NCBI GenBank assembly: GCA_900545305.1
Contig: UQYD01000001.1
Coordinates: 1 to 64,000 of the forward strand
Direction of reading: 5' to 3'
Length of the DNA stretch: 64,000 nucleotides
From: an uncultured Eubacterium sp.
Lineage (GTDB): Bacteria; Bacillota; Clostridia; Lachnospirales; CAG-274
This document shows, piece after piece, positions 35,109 through 44,495 of the stretch. The position numbers and the translations under genes were made by a program. Under the pieces are notes generated by a model, which had not been told where the DNA came from, did no database searches, and saw nothing but the letters and a program-made list of their open reading frames with translations. Numbering within the stretch: the first letter of the stretch is position 1; each line of letters starts with the position of its first letter.

Positions 35109-36047
35109 ATGGAAATAAGTTTTTTGCTGTTTAAACAGATTGCCCAGTTTTTTATAATGATAATAATGGGATATACATTGGTAAAATTGAAAATTGTAAA
35201 ATCTGAAGACAGTAAAGTTTTATCAATGGTCTGTCTTTACTTAATAATGCCTTGTGTAATTATAAATTCGTTTTTAATTGAGTTTACACCGGAAAAGTTG
35301 AAGGGTTTAGGCTTGGCTGTTGGAGTAGCAATAATTATACATTTTGTTGCTTGGATTTTTATTAAAATATTGGGAAAGGTTTTGAATTTTAATCCAGTAG
35401 AAAAAGCATCAGTTATGTATTCAAATGCTGCAAATATGGTAATACCTGTTGTAATGTCAGTTTTAGGCGATGAATGGGTGCTGTATTCTAGTGCTTTTGT
35501 ATCTGTGCAGTTGGTTTTGTTGTGGACTCATTGTAAGAGTATGCTAAGTAATGAAAAGGGCTTTGAATTAAAAAAGATTTATACTAACATAAATCTTATA
35601 GCTATATTTATTGGAATTTTATTGTTTATTACAAAAATTCATATTCCTAGTGTATTACAGGGAACTTTGAAATCTGTAGGTGGAACTGTTGCCCCAATTA
35701 GTATGATTATTACCGGTATGATAATGGCAGGAGCAGAGCTTAAAAAAGTATTTTCAAACGGCAGAATATATTTGGTTTTATTTTTTAGAATGATATTTTT
35801 CCCTTTTATTGTGTTTATGATTATATATTTTACAGGCATAACAAAAGTAATAGATAATGGTGCTATGATTTTGTTAGTAACGTTTATTGCAACTATAACA
35901 CCAACGGCGTCATCAATTACGCAAATGGCACAGGTATATGGAAATAATGAACAATATGCAGGTGCTATAAATATAATGACTACTATTGTAAGTATTGTGA
36001 CAATGCCTATAATGGTAGCTTTGTACTGTAGTTTTATAGCTGTATAA
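35109..36047 (+). CDS. AEC-family transporter (auxin efflux carrier type)
   Basis: 312 residues with about ten membrane segments. The N-terminus (FKQIAQFFIMIIMGYTLVKLKIVKSEDSKVLSMVCLYLIMPCVIINSF) and the C-terminal part (TPTASSITQMAQVYGNNEQYAGAINIMTTIVSIVTMPI) match the AEC family, which includes malate permeases. The substrate cannot be told from sequence. It is a stand-alone gene between a terminator and the dehydrogenase. Confidence 0.85.
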   Translation: MEISFLLFKQIAQFFIMIIMGYTLVKLKIVKSEDSKVLSMVCLYLIMPCVIINSFLIEFTPEKLKGLGLAVGVAIIIHFVAWIFIKILGKVLNFNPVEKASVMYSNAANMVIPVVMSVLGDEWVLYSSAFVSVQLVLLWTHCKSMLSNEKGFELKKIYTNINLIAIFIGILLFITKIHIPSVLQGTLKSVGGTVAPISMIITGMIMAGAELKKVFSNGRIYLVLFFRMIFFPFIVFMIIYFTGITKVIDNGAMILLVTFIATITPTASSITQMAQVYGNNEQYAGAINIMTTIVSIVTMPIMVALYCSFIAV

Positions 36048-36115
36048 TTATTATTTGAAATATAGAAAATGATGTGCTATATTTAAAATATAAATTATGA
36101 AAGAGGGTCTTAATA

Positions 36116-37297
36116 ATGGCAAATGATTTTACTTATTATGCACCTACAAAAGTTGTTTTTGGAAAAGGTGCTGAAACACATGTTGGAAAACTTGTGAAAG
36201 AACAGAATTGTAAGAAAGTTCTTATTCATTATGGTGGAGGAAGTGCTAAACGTTCAGGACTTCTTGATAGAATAACAGATAGCCTTGAAAAAGAGGGTAT
36301 TGAATATGTATCCCTTGGTGGAGTAGTACCTAATCCTAGGTTAAGTTTAGTTTACGAAGGTATAGAGCTTTGTAAGAAAGAAGGTGTAGACTTTATACTT
36401 GCTGTTGGTGGTGGTTCAGTAATTGACTCATCAAAGGCTATAGGATATGGTTTGGCAAACGGTGGAGATGTATGGGATTTCTACGATAGAAAGAGAACAC
36501 CACAGGCTTGTATGCCTATAGGTTGCGTGCTTACTATTGCAGCAGCCGGAAGTGAGATGAGTAATTCATCTGTAATTACAAAGGAAGAAGGTCTTATAAA
36601 GAGAGGTTGCAATAGCGATGTATGTAGAGCGAAATTTGCAATTCTTAACCCAGAATTGACAATGACATTACCTCCTTATCAGACTTCTAGTGGCTGTGCT
36701 GACATTATGATGCACACAATGGAAAGATACTTTAACCAAAGTGAAAATATGGATATTACTGACAGCATAGCAGAAGGTCTTATGAAAACTGTTAAGAAAC
36801 ACGCAGTAATATTGATGACAGAGCCTGATAATTACGAGTCAAGAGCAGAGGTAATGTGGGCAAGCAGTCTTTCTCATAACGGTATTACAGGTTGTGGTAC
36901 TGACGGTGGAGATTGGGCAACTCATAAAATGGAACATGAATTAGGTGGTATGTTTGACTGTGCTCATGGTGCAGGGCTTGCTGCAATATGGGCAAGTTGG
37001 GCAAGATATGTATACAAGGAAAGAGTAGACAGATTTGCAAAATTTGCTGTTAATGTAATGGGTGTTGAGCCACAGGAAAATGATGATGCAACAGCTTTAA
37101 AAGGTATTGAGGCTATGGAAGAATTTTATCATAGCATAAATATGCCAACATCAATAAAGGAATTGGGAATTGATGTTACAGAAGAACAGATACAAGAAAT
37201 GGCTGAAAAATGTATTGTAGCTTGTGGTGGCTTTGCCGGTAAAGTTAAAAAGTTATATACAGAAGATGTAGCAAATATTTATAGAATGGCAAAATAG
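36116..37297 (+). CDS. iron-containing alcohol dehydrogenase (butanol dehydrogenase type)
   Basis: 393 residues. N-terminal NAD(P)-binding domain with VVFGKGAE.. and LAVGGGSVIDSSKAI; C-terminal helical iron-binding domain with the metal ligands in SGCADIMMHTMERYF and MFDCAHGAGLAAI. It resembles YqhD/BdhA enzymes that reduce aldehydes to alcohols, often with NADPH. Start ATG 36116 behind AGAGGG. Monocistronic. Confidence 0.9.
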   Translation: MANDFTYYAPTKVVFGKGAETHVGKLVKEQNCKKVLIHYGGGSAKRSGLLDRITDSLEKEGIEYVSLGGVVPNPRLSLVYEGIELCKKEGVDFILAVGGGSVIDSSKAIGYGLANGGDVWDFYDRKRTPQACMPIGCVLTIAAAGSEMSNSSVITKEEGLIKRGCNSDVCRAKFAILNPELTMTLPPYQTSSGCADIMMHTMERYFNQSENMDITDSIAEGLMKTVKKHAVILMTEPDNYESRAEVMWASSLSHNGITGCGTDGGDWATHKMEHELGGMFDCAHGAGLAAIWASWARYVYKERVDRFAKFAVNVMGVEPQENDDATALKGIEAMEEFYHSINMPTSIKELGIDVTEEQIQEMAEKCIVACGGFAGKVKKLYTEDVANIYRMAK

Positions 37298-37305
37298 TGA
37301 TTTAT

Positions 37306-37330
37306 GGGGCGAGTTGTTTCGCCCCTTTTT
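37306..37330 (+). terminator. intrinsic terminator of the alcohol dehydrogenase gene
   Basis: GGGGCGA pairs with TCGCCCC around GTTGTT, followed by TTTTT. It lies between two convergent genes and touches the stop codon of the minus-strand gene. Confidence 0.88.
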
Positions 37331-37488
37331 CATTCATCGTCTTCCAATTCGTCATAAATTCTTTTTCTACAATTTTTATCATTAAAGTATTCACAATAAC
37401 AACAACTTTGCCTTACAGTAGATAAATCATTAGGTAAATATGAAATTGGCTTAAAGCTGGAACAGGTTTTCTGACTACGTTTCTTCAT
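37330..37488 (-). CDS. 52-residue Cys-rich protein
   Basis: MKKRSQKTCSSFKPISYLPN then DLSTVRQSCCYCEYFNDKN and CRKRIYDELEDDE. The start ATG (37488-37486) follows GGAGG at a normal distance. Five cysteines (C9, C29, C30, C32, C40) suggest a small zinc- or metal-binding protein, with a basic N-terminus and acidic C-terminus. No named family was recognised. The shared terminator with the convergent dehydrogenase gene supports it being a genuine transcription unit. Confidence 0.65.
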   Translation of the reverse strand: MKKRSQKTCSSFKPISYLPNDLSTVRQSCCYCEYFNDKNCRKRIYDELEDDE

Positions 37489-37644
37489 ATTATATGACCT
37501 CCAATGTAATTTACAGTATTATATTATGAAAAAAGGCATTTTTTATACTTTGATTGCTGGCAAGATGTTATATAAATTAAAAAATATGTTATGAAAAAAT
37601 GTTTTTCTACTATATAATATAGGAAGAAGATAAATTTTGCTTGC

Positions 37645-37674
37645 ATTGTATGGTATATTATGTTATAATTACTC
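37645..37674 (+). promoter_or_regulatory. promoter of the rimP-nusA-infB operon (approximate position)
   Basis: TTGCAT, a 17-base spacer and TATAAT immediately before TACTCCAG, about 90 bases ahead of rimP. Coordinates are within a few bases. Confidence 0.6.
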
Positions 37675-37695
37675 CAGTTGAATGATGTCTTGTGT

Positions 37696-37718
37696 GAGAG
37701 TGGGTTACGCCCACTCTC
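37696..37718 (+). promoter_or_regulatory. hairpin in the rimP-nusA leader
   Basis: GAGAGTGGG pairs perfectly with CCCACTCTC around TTACG, followed by GTTTTG. It could be a weak attenuator or an RNA-stability hairpin; NusA operons are often autoregulated by such leader structures. The T-run is short, so termination would be partial. Confidence 0.6.
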
Positions 37719-37761
37719 GTTTTGTATGTAAAATAAAAAGTTACATTGAAAGGATGGTTAA

Positions 37762-38226
37762 ATGCAGGCAAAGGAAATAGTTAAACTTGTTGAAAAATTA
37801 GCTGTACCTATTCTTGAGAAAAAGGGACTTGAATTTGTTGATGTTGAATATGTAAAGGAAGGTGCTTCTTGGTACTTGAGATTATATATTGACAAAGAAG
37901 GTGGCGTCGGCATTGACGAATGTGTAGACGTTAGCCGTGAGCTTGATGCTCAGCTTGATGATGATATGACAGAACAGGCTTATATACTTGAAGTAAGTTC
38001 TCCGGGACTTGATAGAGTATTAAAGCGTGACCACGAATATATTAAGTATAAGGGCAGAATTGTTGATGTAAAGCTTTTCAAGGCTGTAGATGGTGTAAAG
38101 GAATTCCAAGGTACTTTACAGGGTCTTGATGAAAATGACAATGTTACTATTATAACTGAAGACAACCGTACATTAGCATTTAACCGTAAGGACATTGCTA
38201 CTACAAGATTAGCAGTTATATTATAA
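37762..38226 (+). CDS. rimP: ribosome maturation factor RimP
   Basis: 154 residues, full length, with the N-terminal RimP domain (VEYVKEGASWYLRLYIDKEGGVGIDECVDVSRELDAQLD, YILEVSSPGLDRVL) and the C-terminal SH3-like domain. It assists 30S subunit assembly. First gene of the nusA-infB operon, 19 bases before nusA, as in most Firmicutes. Confidence 0.96.
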   Translation: MQAKEIVKLVEKLAVPILEKKGLEFVDVEYVKEGASWYLRLYIDKEGGVGIDECVDVSRELDAQLDDDMTEQAYILEVSSPGLDRVLKRDHEYIKYKGRIVDVKLFKAVDGVKEFQGTLQGLDENDNVTIITEDNRTLAFNRKDIATTRLAVIL

Positions 38227-38245
38227 TTTAAGGAGGATATTTTAA

Positions 38246-39373
38246 ATGGATTGCAAAGAACTTTTAGACTCTTTGGAAATAATTGAAAAAGAAAAAGGTA
38301 TACCAAAGGAAACAATTTTTGAAGCTATTGAAACATCTCTTGTTACAGCTTGCAAGAAGAACTATGGTACTTCTCAGAATATCAAGGTTGATATGAATAG
38401 AGAAACTGGCGAAATCAAGGTTTTCGCTCAGAAGGAAGTTGTTGAAGACGTATACGATGCTTTCTTAGAGGTTTCTCTTGAAGATGCACAGGAAATCAAC
38501 CCTATGTATGAATTAGGCGATTTTGTTGATTTTGAAATTACTCCTAAGAATTTTGGTAGAATTTCTGCTCAGACAGCAAAGCAGGTTGTTGTTCAGAAGT
38601 TTAGAGAAGCTGAAAGAGAAAAAATGTACAACGAATTTTCTGCAAAGGAAAAGGAAGTTGAAACAGCTATTGTTCAGAGAACAGACGGCAAGGGCAATAT
38701 CATTGTAAACCTTGGCAAGACTGATGCTATTCTTCCTATGACAGAACAGCTTCCAGGCGAAACTTACAAGTTTAACGATAGATTAAAGGTTTATATCCTT
38801 AAAGTTTCACTTGCAACAAAAGGACCTCAGGTTACTGTTTCAAGAACACACTATGAACTTGTAAAAAGACTTTTTGAACTTGAATGTCCAGAAATTTTTG
38901 ATGGTACAGTTGAAATCAAGGGTATTTCAAGAGAAGCTGGTTCAAGAACTAAAATGGCAGTTTATTCAAACAGCGAAAATGTTGATGCAGTAGGTGCTTG
39001 CGTAGGTCAGAACGGTTCAAGAGTTGATGTAATCGTAAACGAACTTAAGGGCGAAAAGATTGACATTATCCCTTGGAGCGAAGACCCAGCAGAATTTATT
39101 GCTGCAGCTTTAAGACCAGCTAATGTTGTTGCTGTTGAAATTGATGAAAATGAAGACGAAAAGTCTGCGAAGGTTGTTGTACCAGATAATCAGCTTTCAC
39201 TTGCTATCGGTAAGGAAGGTCAGAACGTAAGACTTGCTGCAAGACTTACTGGTTGGAAGATTGATATTAAGAGTGAATCTCAGGCTCGTTCTACAGACTT
39301 TATAGATTTTGACAAAATTGGCAATAATAGTGAAGTTGAAGAAACAATCGAAGAAGAAACAACTGAAGAATAA
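38246..39373 (+). CDS. nusA: transcription termination/antitermination factor NusA
   Basis: 375 residues: N-terminal RNAP-binding domain, S1 domain (LGDFVDFEITPKNFGRISAQTAKQVV), then two KH domains (VGACVGQNGSRVDVIVNEL and LSLAIGKEGQNVRLAARLTGWKIDI). The C-terminal acidic tail is short, as in Gram-positive NusA. It binds RNA polymerase and modulates pausing and termination. Confidence 0.97.
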   Translation: MDCKELLDSLEIIEKEKGIPKETIFEAIETSLVTACKKNYGTSQNIKVDMNRETGEIKVFAQKEVVEDVYDAFLEVSLEDAQEINPMYELGDFVDFEITPKNFGRISAQTAKQVVVQKFREAEREKMYNEFSAKEKEVETAIVQRTDGKGNIIVNLGKTDAILPMTEQLPGETYKFNDRLKVYILKVSLATKGPQVTVSRTHYELVKRLFELECPEIFDGTVEIKGISREAGSRTKMAVYSNSENVDAVGACVGQNGSRVDVIVNELKGEKIDIIPWSEDPAEFIAAALRPANVVAVEIDENEDEKSAKVVVPDNQLSLAIGKEGQNVRLAARLTGWKIDIKSESQARSTDFIDFDKIGNNSEVEETIEEETTEE

Positions 39374-39390
39374 TTTGGGGAGGTGTAAAA

Positions 39391-39663
39391 ATGGCTACTA
39401 AAAAGATTCCTTTGAGAAAATGTATAGGTTGTCAGGAAATGAAAAATAAGAAAGAACTTATTCGTGTTGTCAGAAATGATGCTGGCGAAATTTCCCTTGA
39501 CCCTACAGGTAAAAAGCCGGGCAGAGGTGCATATGTATGCCCAAATGCAGAATGTCTTAACAAGGCGTGTAAATCTAAGGGACTTGATAGGTCATTCAAA
39601 ACCTCTGTTCCCCAGAGCGTTTATGAAGAGTTAAAAATGCAGTTGGAGAATATAAATGAATAG
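39391..39663 (+). CDS. ylxR: YlxR/RnpM-family RNA-binding protein
   Basis: 90 residues with the family signature RKCIGCQEMKNKKELIRVVR and GRGAYVCPNAECLNKA. Known from Bacillus as a regulator that binds RNase P RNA. It follows nusA and overlaps ylxQ by 8 bases. Confidence 0.93.
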   Translation: MATKKIPLRKCIGCQEMKNKKELIRVVRNDAGEISLDPTGKKPGRGAYVCPNAECLNKACKSKGLDRSFKTSVPQSVYEELKMQLENINE

Positions 39664-39958
39664 ACAGACACTTTCTCTACTATCACTTTGTCAGAGGGCT
39701 GGCAAGATGAAAACAGGTGAAGATACCGTAGAGAAAGCAATTCAGAAAAAGGAAGCTAAGCTGGTTATTATTCCGGAAGATGCTTCTGACAATACAAAAA
39801 AGAAATTTACAAATAAATGTAAACATTATGATGTGCCGATTTTAATAACAAGCACTAAAGATATATTGAGCAGTATTATTGGTAAAGACAATCGTAGTAC
39901 CTTTGCCATAATTGATGAAAATTTTGCAAACAAAATTCATTCTATGCTTGAACAGTAA
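39656..39958 (+). CDS. ylxQ: L7Ae-family ribosomal-protein-like YlxQ
   Basis: 100 residues with the L7Ae/L30e fold features (LSLCQRAGKMKTGEDTVEKAIQKKEAKLVIIPEDASDNTKKKF). RNA-binding accessory of the translation operon; precise role unknown. Its start overlaps the ylxR stop, indicating coupling. Confidence 0.9.
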   Translation: MNRQTLSLLSLCQRAGKMKTGEDTVEKAIQKKEAKLVIIPEDASDNTKKKFTNKCKHYDVPILITSTKDILSSIIGKDNRSTFAIIDENFANKIHSMLEQ

Positions 39959-40003
39959 GTTGTAGTGAGGGGTTGCCCCTAGTCTAAATGGAGGTGTATT
40001 CTA

Positions 40004-42280
40004 TTGTCTAAATTGAGAGTTCATGAATTAGCAAAGACGTTAGAAGTAAGTACAAAAGAACTTATAGAAAAACTTGATAGCATTGGTATTAAGGATAAAA
40101 AGGCTGTTAGCTCATTAGATGAGGAATCAGTTGAAAAGGTAAAAGCACTTTACAATAAATCAGAAGCTAAGGCTGAAAAAAAACCAGAAGTTAAAAATGA
40201 AGAAAAGCCTGTTGTAAACAATAATAATAACGGTAATAACAACAACAAAAATAACAACAGCAACAACAATAATAATAAAAACAACGGAAATAAAAACGCC
40301 GGTCAGAATAACAACAATAATAATAGAAACAATAATAACAACAATAACAGAAATAACGGCAATTTTAACAAGAATAATAACAATAATAGAAACAACAATA
40401 ACAATTTTAAGAAGAATAACAATTTCAATAATAACAATAATAACTTTAATGGCAAGAAGAATAAGAAGAATAAGGGTGGTCAGAAGCAGGCACCTGTTGC
40501 TCCAAAGCAGCCAGAAGTACAGGAAATTTTTGAAATTGCTATTCCAGAAAGCATTAGCATTAAGGATTTAGCTGAAAAGATTAAGAAAGCTCCATCTGCT
40601 ATTGTTATAGCTCTTATGAAAAAGGGCATTATGGCAAATATCAATCAGGAAATTGATTTTGATACAGTAGAAGAACTTTGTATGGAAGAATTCAACATTA
40701 TTGTTGAACACGCAAAGGAAATTGATATTTTCGAAGAAGCCTTCAAGGAAGAAGAAGACGATGAAAAGAGCTTAGTAGAAAGACCACCAGTAGTAGTAGT
40801 AATGGGTCACGTTGACCACGGTAAAACTTCACTTCTTGATGCTATTCGTCATTCTCACGTTACAGCAAGAGAAGCCGGTGGTATTACTCAGCACATTGGT
40901 GCTTACACAGTTTCTATTGATAAAAAGCCTATTACATTCCTTGACACACCAGGTCATGAAGCTTTCACAGCTATGAGAATGAGAGGTGCTCAGGTTACAG
41001 ATATTGCTATATTAGTAGTTGCTGCCGATGACGGTGTAATGCCTCAGACTATTGAAGCCATTAACCATGCAAAGGCTGCCGGTGTAGAAATTATTGTTGC
41101 TATCAACAAGATTGATAAGCCAGGTGCAAACCCAGACAGAGTAAAGCAGGAATTAGTTGAATACGGTCTTGTTTCTGAAGATTGGGGTGGCGAAACAATT
41201 TGTGTTCCAGTTTCAGCTCAGACTAAGGAAGGTATTGATAACCTTCTTGAAATGATTATTCTTGTTGCTGAAATGAAGGAATTAAAGGCAAATCCTAACA
41301 AGAGAGCAAGAGGTAATATTATCGAAGCTCAGCTTGATAAGGGTAGAGGTGCTGTTGCTACTGTACTTGTACAGAGTGGTACACTTCACGTTGGTGACCC
41401 TATTGTTGCCGGTACTTGCTATGGTAAGATTAGAGCAATGATGAATGATAGAGGTCAGAAAGTTAAGAAGGCTGGTCCATCTATGCCTGTGGAAATTCTT
41501 GGTCTTAATGAAGTTCCTATGGCCGGTGATATGTTCTACGTTGCTGAAAACGAAAGAAAGGCAAGACAGGTTGCAGAATCTGTTGTAGCTAAGGATAGAG
41601 TAGATATGCTCAAGGAAACACCTCAGAAGGTTAGCCTTGATGACTTATTTAGCCAGATTCAGAGTGGTAATATTAAGGAACTTAACATTGTAATTAAGGC
41701 TGACGTACAGGGTTCTGTTGAAGCTGTTCGCCAGAGTCTTGAAAAGCTTTCTAATGACGAAGTTAAGGTTAGAACAATCCATGGTGGTGTAGGTGCTATT
41801 ACAGAATCTGACGTAATGCTTGCAAGTGCATCTAATGCCATTGTAATCGGTTTCAATGTTCGTCCAGAACCATCTGCTAAGAATGTTGCTGAAGAACAGA
41901 AGGTTGATGTAAGACTTTACAGAGTAATTTACAATGCTATTGAAGATATTACAGCAGCTATGAAGGGCCTCCTTGACCCAGTATACGAAGAAAAGATTAT
42001 CGGTCATGCTGAAATCAGAAGTACATTTAAGGCATCTGGTATCGGTACAATCGGTGGTGGTTACGTTACTGATGGTAAGATGAACAGAAATGCTCAGGTT
42101 AGAATTATCAGAGATGGTATCGTAATTTACGAAGGCGAACTTGCCGGCTTAAAGCGTTTCAAGGACGATGTTAAGGAAGTTAACACAAGTTTCGAATGTG
42201 GTCTTACATTTAATAAGTTTAACGACGTTAAGGAAGGCGACATTGTTGAAGCTTTCGTTATGGAGGAAGTTAAGCGATAA
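40004..42280 (+). CDS. infB: translation initiation factor IF-2
   Basis: 758 residues from TTG 40004 behind GGAGGTG. Order: N-terminal helix domain (LRVHELAKTLEVSTKELIEKLDS), an Asn-rich linker (about residues 70-155, mostly N with K, R, G and F), a second IF2_N domain (IPESISIKDLAEKIKKAPSAIVIALMKKG), the GTPase (GHVDHGKTSLLDAIR, DTPGHEAF, NKID) and the fMet-tRNA-binding C-terminus. It directs initiator tRNA to the 30S subunit. The linker is unusually Asn-dominated and low-complexity. Confidence 0.97.
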   Translation: MSKLRVHELAKTLEVSTKELIEKLDSIGIKDKKAVSSLDEESVEKVKALYNKSEAKAEKKPEVKNEEKPVVNNNNNGNNNNKNNNSNNNNNKNNGNKNAGQNNNNNNRNNNNNNNRNNGNFNKNNNNNRNNNNNFKKNNNFNNNNNNFNGKKNKKNKGGQKQAPVAPKQPEVQEIFEIAIPESISIKDLAEKIKKAPSAIVIALMKKGIMANINQEIDFDTVEELCMEEFNIIVEHAKEIDIFEEAFKEEEDDEKSLVERPPVVVVMGHVDHGKTSLLDAIRHSHVTAREAGGITQHIGAYTVSIDKKPITFLDTPGHEAFTAMRMRGAQVTDIAILVVAADDGVMPQTIEAINHAKAAGVEIIVAINKIDKPGANPDRVKQELVEYGLVSEDWGGETICVPVSAQTKEGIDNLLEMIILVAEMKELKANPNKRARGNIIEAQLDKGRGAVATVLVQSGTLHVGDPIVAGTCYGKIRAMMNDRGQKVKKAGPSMPVEILGLNEVPMAGDMFYVAENERKARQVAESVVAKDRVDMLKETPQKVSLDDLFSQIQSGNIKELNIVIKADVQGSVEAVRQSLEKLSNDEVKVRTIHGGVGAITESDVMLASASNAIVIGFNVRPEPSAKNVAEEQKVDVRLYRVIYNAIEDITAAMKGLLDPVYEEKIIGHAEIRSTFKASGIGTIGGGYVTDGKMNRNAQVRIIRDGIVIYEGELAGLKRFKDDVKEVNTSFECGLTFNKFNDVKEGDIVEAFVMEEVKR

Positions 42281-42630
42281 TGAAAACAAATACAAGAATG
42301 ATTCGTATTAATGACGAAATCAAGAAAGAAGTATCAACTATTTTAAGAGGCGAGTTAAAAGACCCTAGAGTAGGTGTTATTACAAGTGTTTTAAAGGTTG
42401 ATACAACTAACGACTTAAAATATTGCAAGATTTTTGTTAGTATTTTAGGCGATGATGAAAAGAAAGAAGAAGTAATGCAGGTTCTCAATAGAGCTTCTGG
42501 TTTTGTCAGAAGTCTTATTGCTAAGAGAATTAATCTTAGAGTTACTCCTGAAATTAAGTTTATACTTGATGATTCATTGGAATATAGCTTTAAGATTAAT
42601 AAGATTATTAGAGAAATTAACGATAAGTAG
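42280..42630 (+). CDS. rbfA: ribosome-binding factor A
   Basis: 116 residues with a KH-type fold (RMIRINDEIKKEVSTILRGELKDPRVGVITSVLKV, and LRVTPEIKFILDDSLEYSFKINKII). It promotes late 16S rRNA processing and cold adaptation. The start overlaps the infB stop (TAATG). Confidence 0.95.
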   Translation: MKTNTRMIRINDEIKKEVSTILRGELKDPRVGVITSVLKVDTTNDLKYCKIFVSILGDDEKKEEVMQVLNRASGFVRSLIAKRINLRVTPEIKFILDDSLEYSFKINKIIREINDK

Positions 42631-42639
42631 GGGATTTGT

Positions 42640-43590
42640 ATGTATGAAAATACCATTGAACAGGATATAAAAAATATACAGACAATATATATTTCTGCTC
42701 ATGTTAATCCAGATGGAGATGCTGTAGGTTCAGTTATGGGTCTTGCTTTTGCTCTTGAAAAGCTAGGCAAGACTCCGGTTATTCTTCTTGAACATTTTGG
42801 AGAAGAATTTAATATTCTTAATGGCAACAGATTTTTATATAATGGGGATTATTCCGAACTAAATCCAGAAATTATGTTTGCTGTTGACTGTGGAGATAAG
42901 GAAAGACTTGGAGAGGCTGGTTCAGTTTTTGACAGAGCAACTCTTACTTACAACATTGACCATCACATAAGTAATAATCTCTTTGGAGATAAAAATATAG
43001 TAAATAGTCAGGCGTCATCAGCTTGTGAAGTTGTTTACGAGCTTGTAAGTCAGTTTGTAGATATTGATTTAAATATTGCAACTGCTCTCTATACAGGAAT
43101 ACTTACAGATACAGGTTGCTTTATGCATAATTGTACATCAAAAAGAACTCACCAGGTAGCAGGGGAGCTTGTAGGTGTAGGTATTGATACTCCTTTTATT
43201 CATCAAAAGATATTAAAGGAAAAGACAATAGAGAGAATGAAAATAGAGGCCAGAGCTGTTGATAATATGAATTATAGCGATGGAATTGCATATACTTATA
43301 TTACAGCAAAAGATTTAGAGGATAGTGGTGCATCACTTGACCAAATCGGTGGTATAGTTGGATATATGCTTTCTATTAAAGGTTCACAAGTCAGTGTATT
43401 CGCAAGTGAAAGAGATAATGGTATTGTTAAATTAAGTTTCCGTTCAAAATCAGTTGATGTAAATAAAATTGCATCAGAATATGGTGGTGGTGGTCATATA
43501 TTGGCTGCCGGTGCTTCTGTAGAGGGAAATTTAAAAGATGTGTTGGAAAAAGCAGTAGAAAGAGTTAAGAGAGAATTAGATGAAAAGTAA
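42640..43590 (+). CDS. nrnA: DHH-family oligoribonuclease/pAp phosphatase NrnA
   Basis: 316 residues with the DHH phosphoesterase motifs: SAHVNPDGDAVGSVMGL, AVDCGD, NIDHHISN, and the DHHA1 substrate motif YGGGGHILAAGASV. It degrades nano-RNAs and dephosphorylates pAp. It follows rbfA by 9 bases and overlaps truB by 11. Confidence 0.92.
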   Translation: MYENTIEQDIKNIQTIYISAHVNPDGDAVGSVMGLAFALEKLGKTPVILLEHFGEEFNILNGNRFLYNGDYSELNPEIMFAVDCGDKERLGEAGSVFDRATLTYNIDHHISNNLFGDKNIVNSQASSACEVVYELVSQFVDIDLNIATALYTGILTDTGCFMHNCTSKRTHQVAGELVGVGIDTPFIHQKILKEKTIERMKIEARAVDNMNYSDGIAYTYITAKDLEDSGASLDQIGGIVGYMLSIKGSQVSVFASERDNGIVKLSFRSKSVDVNKIASEYGGGGHILAAGASVEGNLKDVLEKAVERVKRELDEK

Positions 43591-44485
43591 TTATAATTTT
43601 TCAGGTGTTATAAATATTTATAAGGAAAAGGGTTTTACTTCTCACGATGTAGTAAATATAGTCAGAAATACCCTTAGCAAAGTTAAGACTGGTCACACAG
43701 GTACTCTTGACCCAGAGGCAGAAGGGGTTCTGCCAGTTTGCGTAGGTAAGGCAACTAAGTTGGCTGACTATATTGCAGCAGATATTAAAGAATATATTGC
43801 TGAAATAACTCTTGGCATCTCTACTACAACAGAAGATATTTTTGGTGATGTATTGGAGGAAAAGCCTGTAAATGTTACAGAAGATGATTTTAAAAATGCT
43901 ACTGTGAATTTTATAGGCGAATACCACCAAAAGCCTCCTATGTACTCAGCAATAAAAGTAAACGGAAGAAAATTGTATGAATTGGCAAGAGAGGGCAAAG
44001 AAGTAGAAAGAAAAACCAGACTTATACATATCTTTAACATTTCAGATATTAAAAGCTTGGGAGATAATAAATTTGCCTTTAAAGTCCTTTGTTCGAAAGG
44101 TACATATATCAGAACTCTTTGTAAAGATATAGGTGAAAAACTTGGCTGTGGTGGCTGTATGTCAAAGCTGACACGTAGCCGTAGTGGTAACTTTTATCTT
44201 GAAAACAGTATAAAAATTGATGACTTTAAAAAATTAGTAGGAGAGGGCAATATAAATGATGTTCTTATTCCTATGGATGTGATTTTAAAGGATTTTAAAA
44301 CGGTTACTGTTACTAAAGAGGCAGAAAAGTACGTTGTAAACGGAAATCCAATATCTAAGAATTATTTAAGTACCAAGGAAATGAATAAAGGAGGACAAGT
44401 TGTTCTCAAAGATTGGGACAACAACATTGTCGGAATTTATACAGTAGAAGAGGAATTTATTAAACCTAAAACTATGTTAAAATAA
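43580..44485 (+). CDS. truB: tRNA pseudouridine-55 synthase
   Basis: 301 residues. The catalytic region KTGHTGTLDPEAEGVLPVCVGKATKL carries the nucleophilic Asp; YHQKPPMYSAIKVNGRKLYELAREG and CSKGTYIRTLCKDIGEKLG are family motifs. It makes the T-loop pseudouridine in tRNAs. Its start lies inside the nrnA end. Confidence 0.96.
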   Translation: MKSNYNFSGVINIYKEKGFTSHDVVNIVRNTLSKVKTGHTGTLDPEAEGVLPVCVGKATKLADYIAADIKEYIAEITLGISTTTEDIFGDVLEEKPVNVTEDDFKNATVNFIGEYHQKPPMYSAIKVNGRKLYELAREGKEVERKTRLIHIFNISDIKSLGDNKFAFKVLCSKGTYIRTLCKDIGEKLGCGGCMSKLTRSRSGNFYLENSIKIDDFKKLVGEGNINDVLIPMDVILKDFKTVTVTKEAEKYVVNGNPISKNYLSTKEMNKGGQVVLKDWDNNIVGIYTVEEEFIKPKTMLK

Positions 44486-44495
44486 GGTGATAAAA

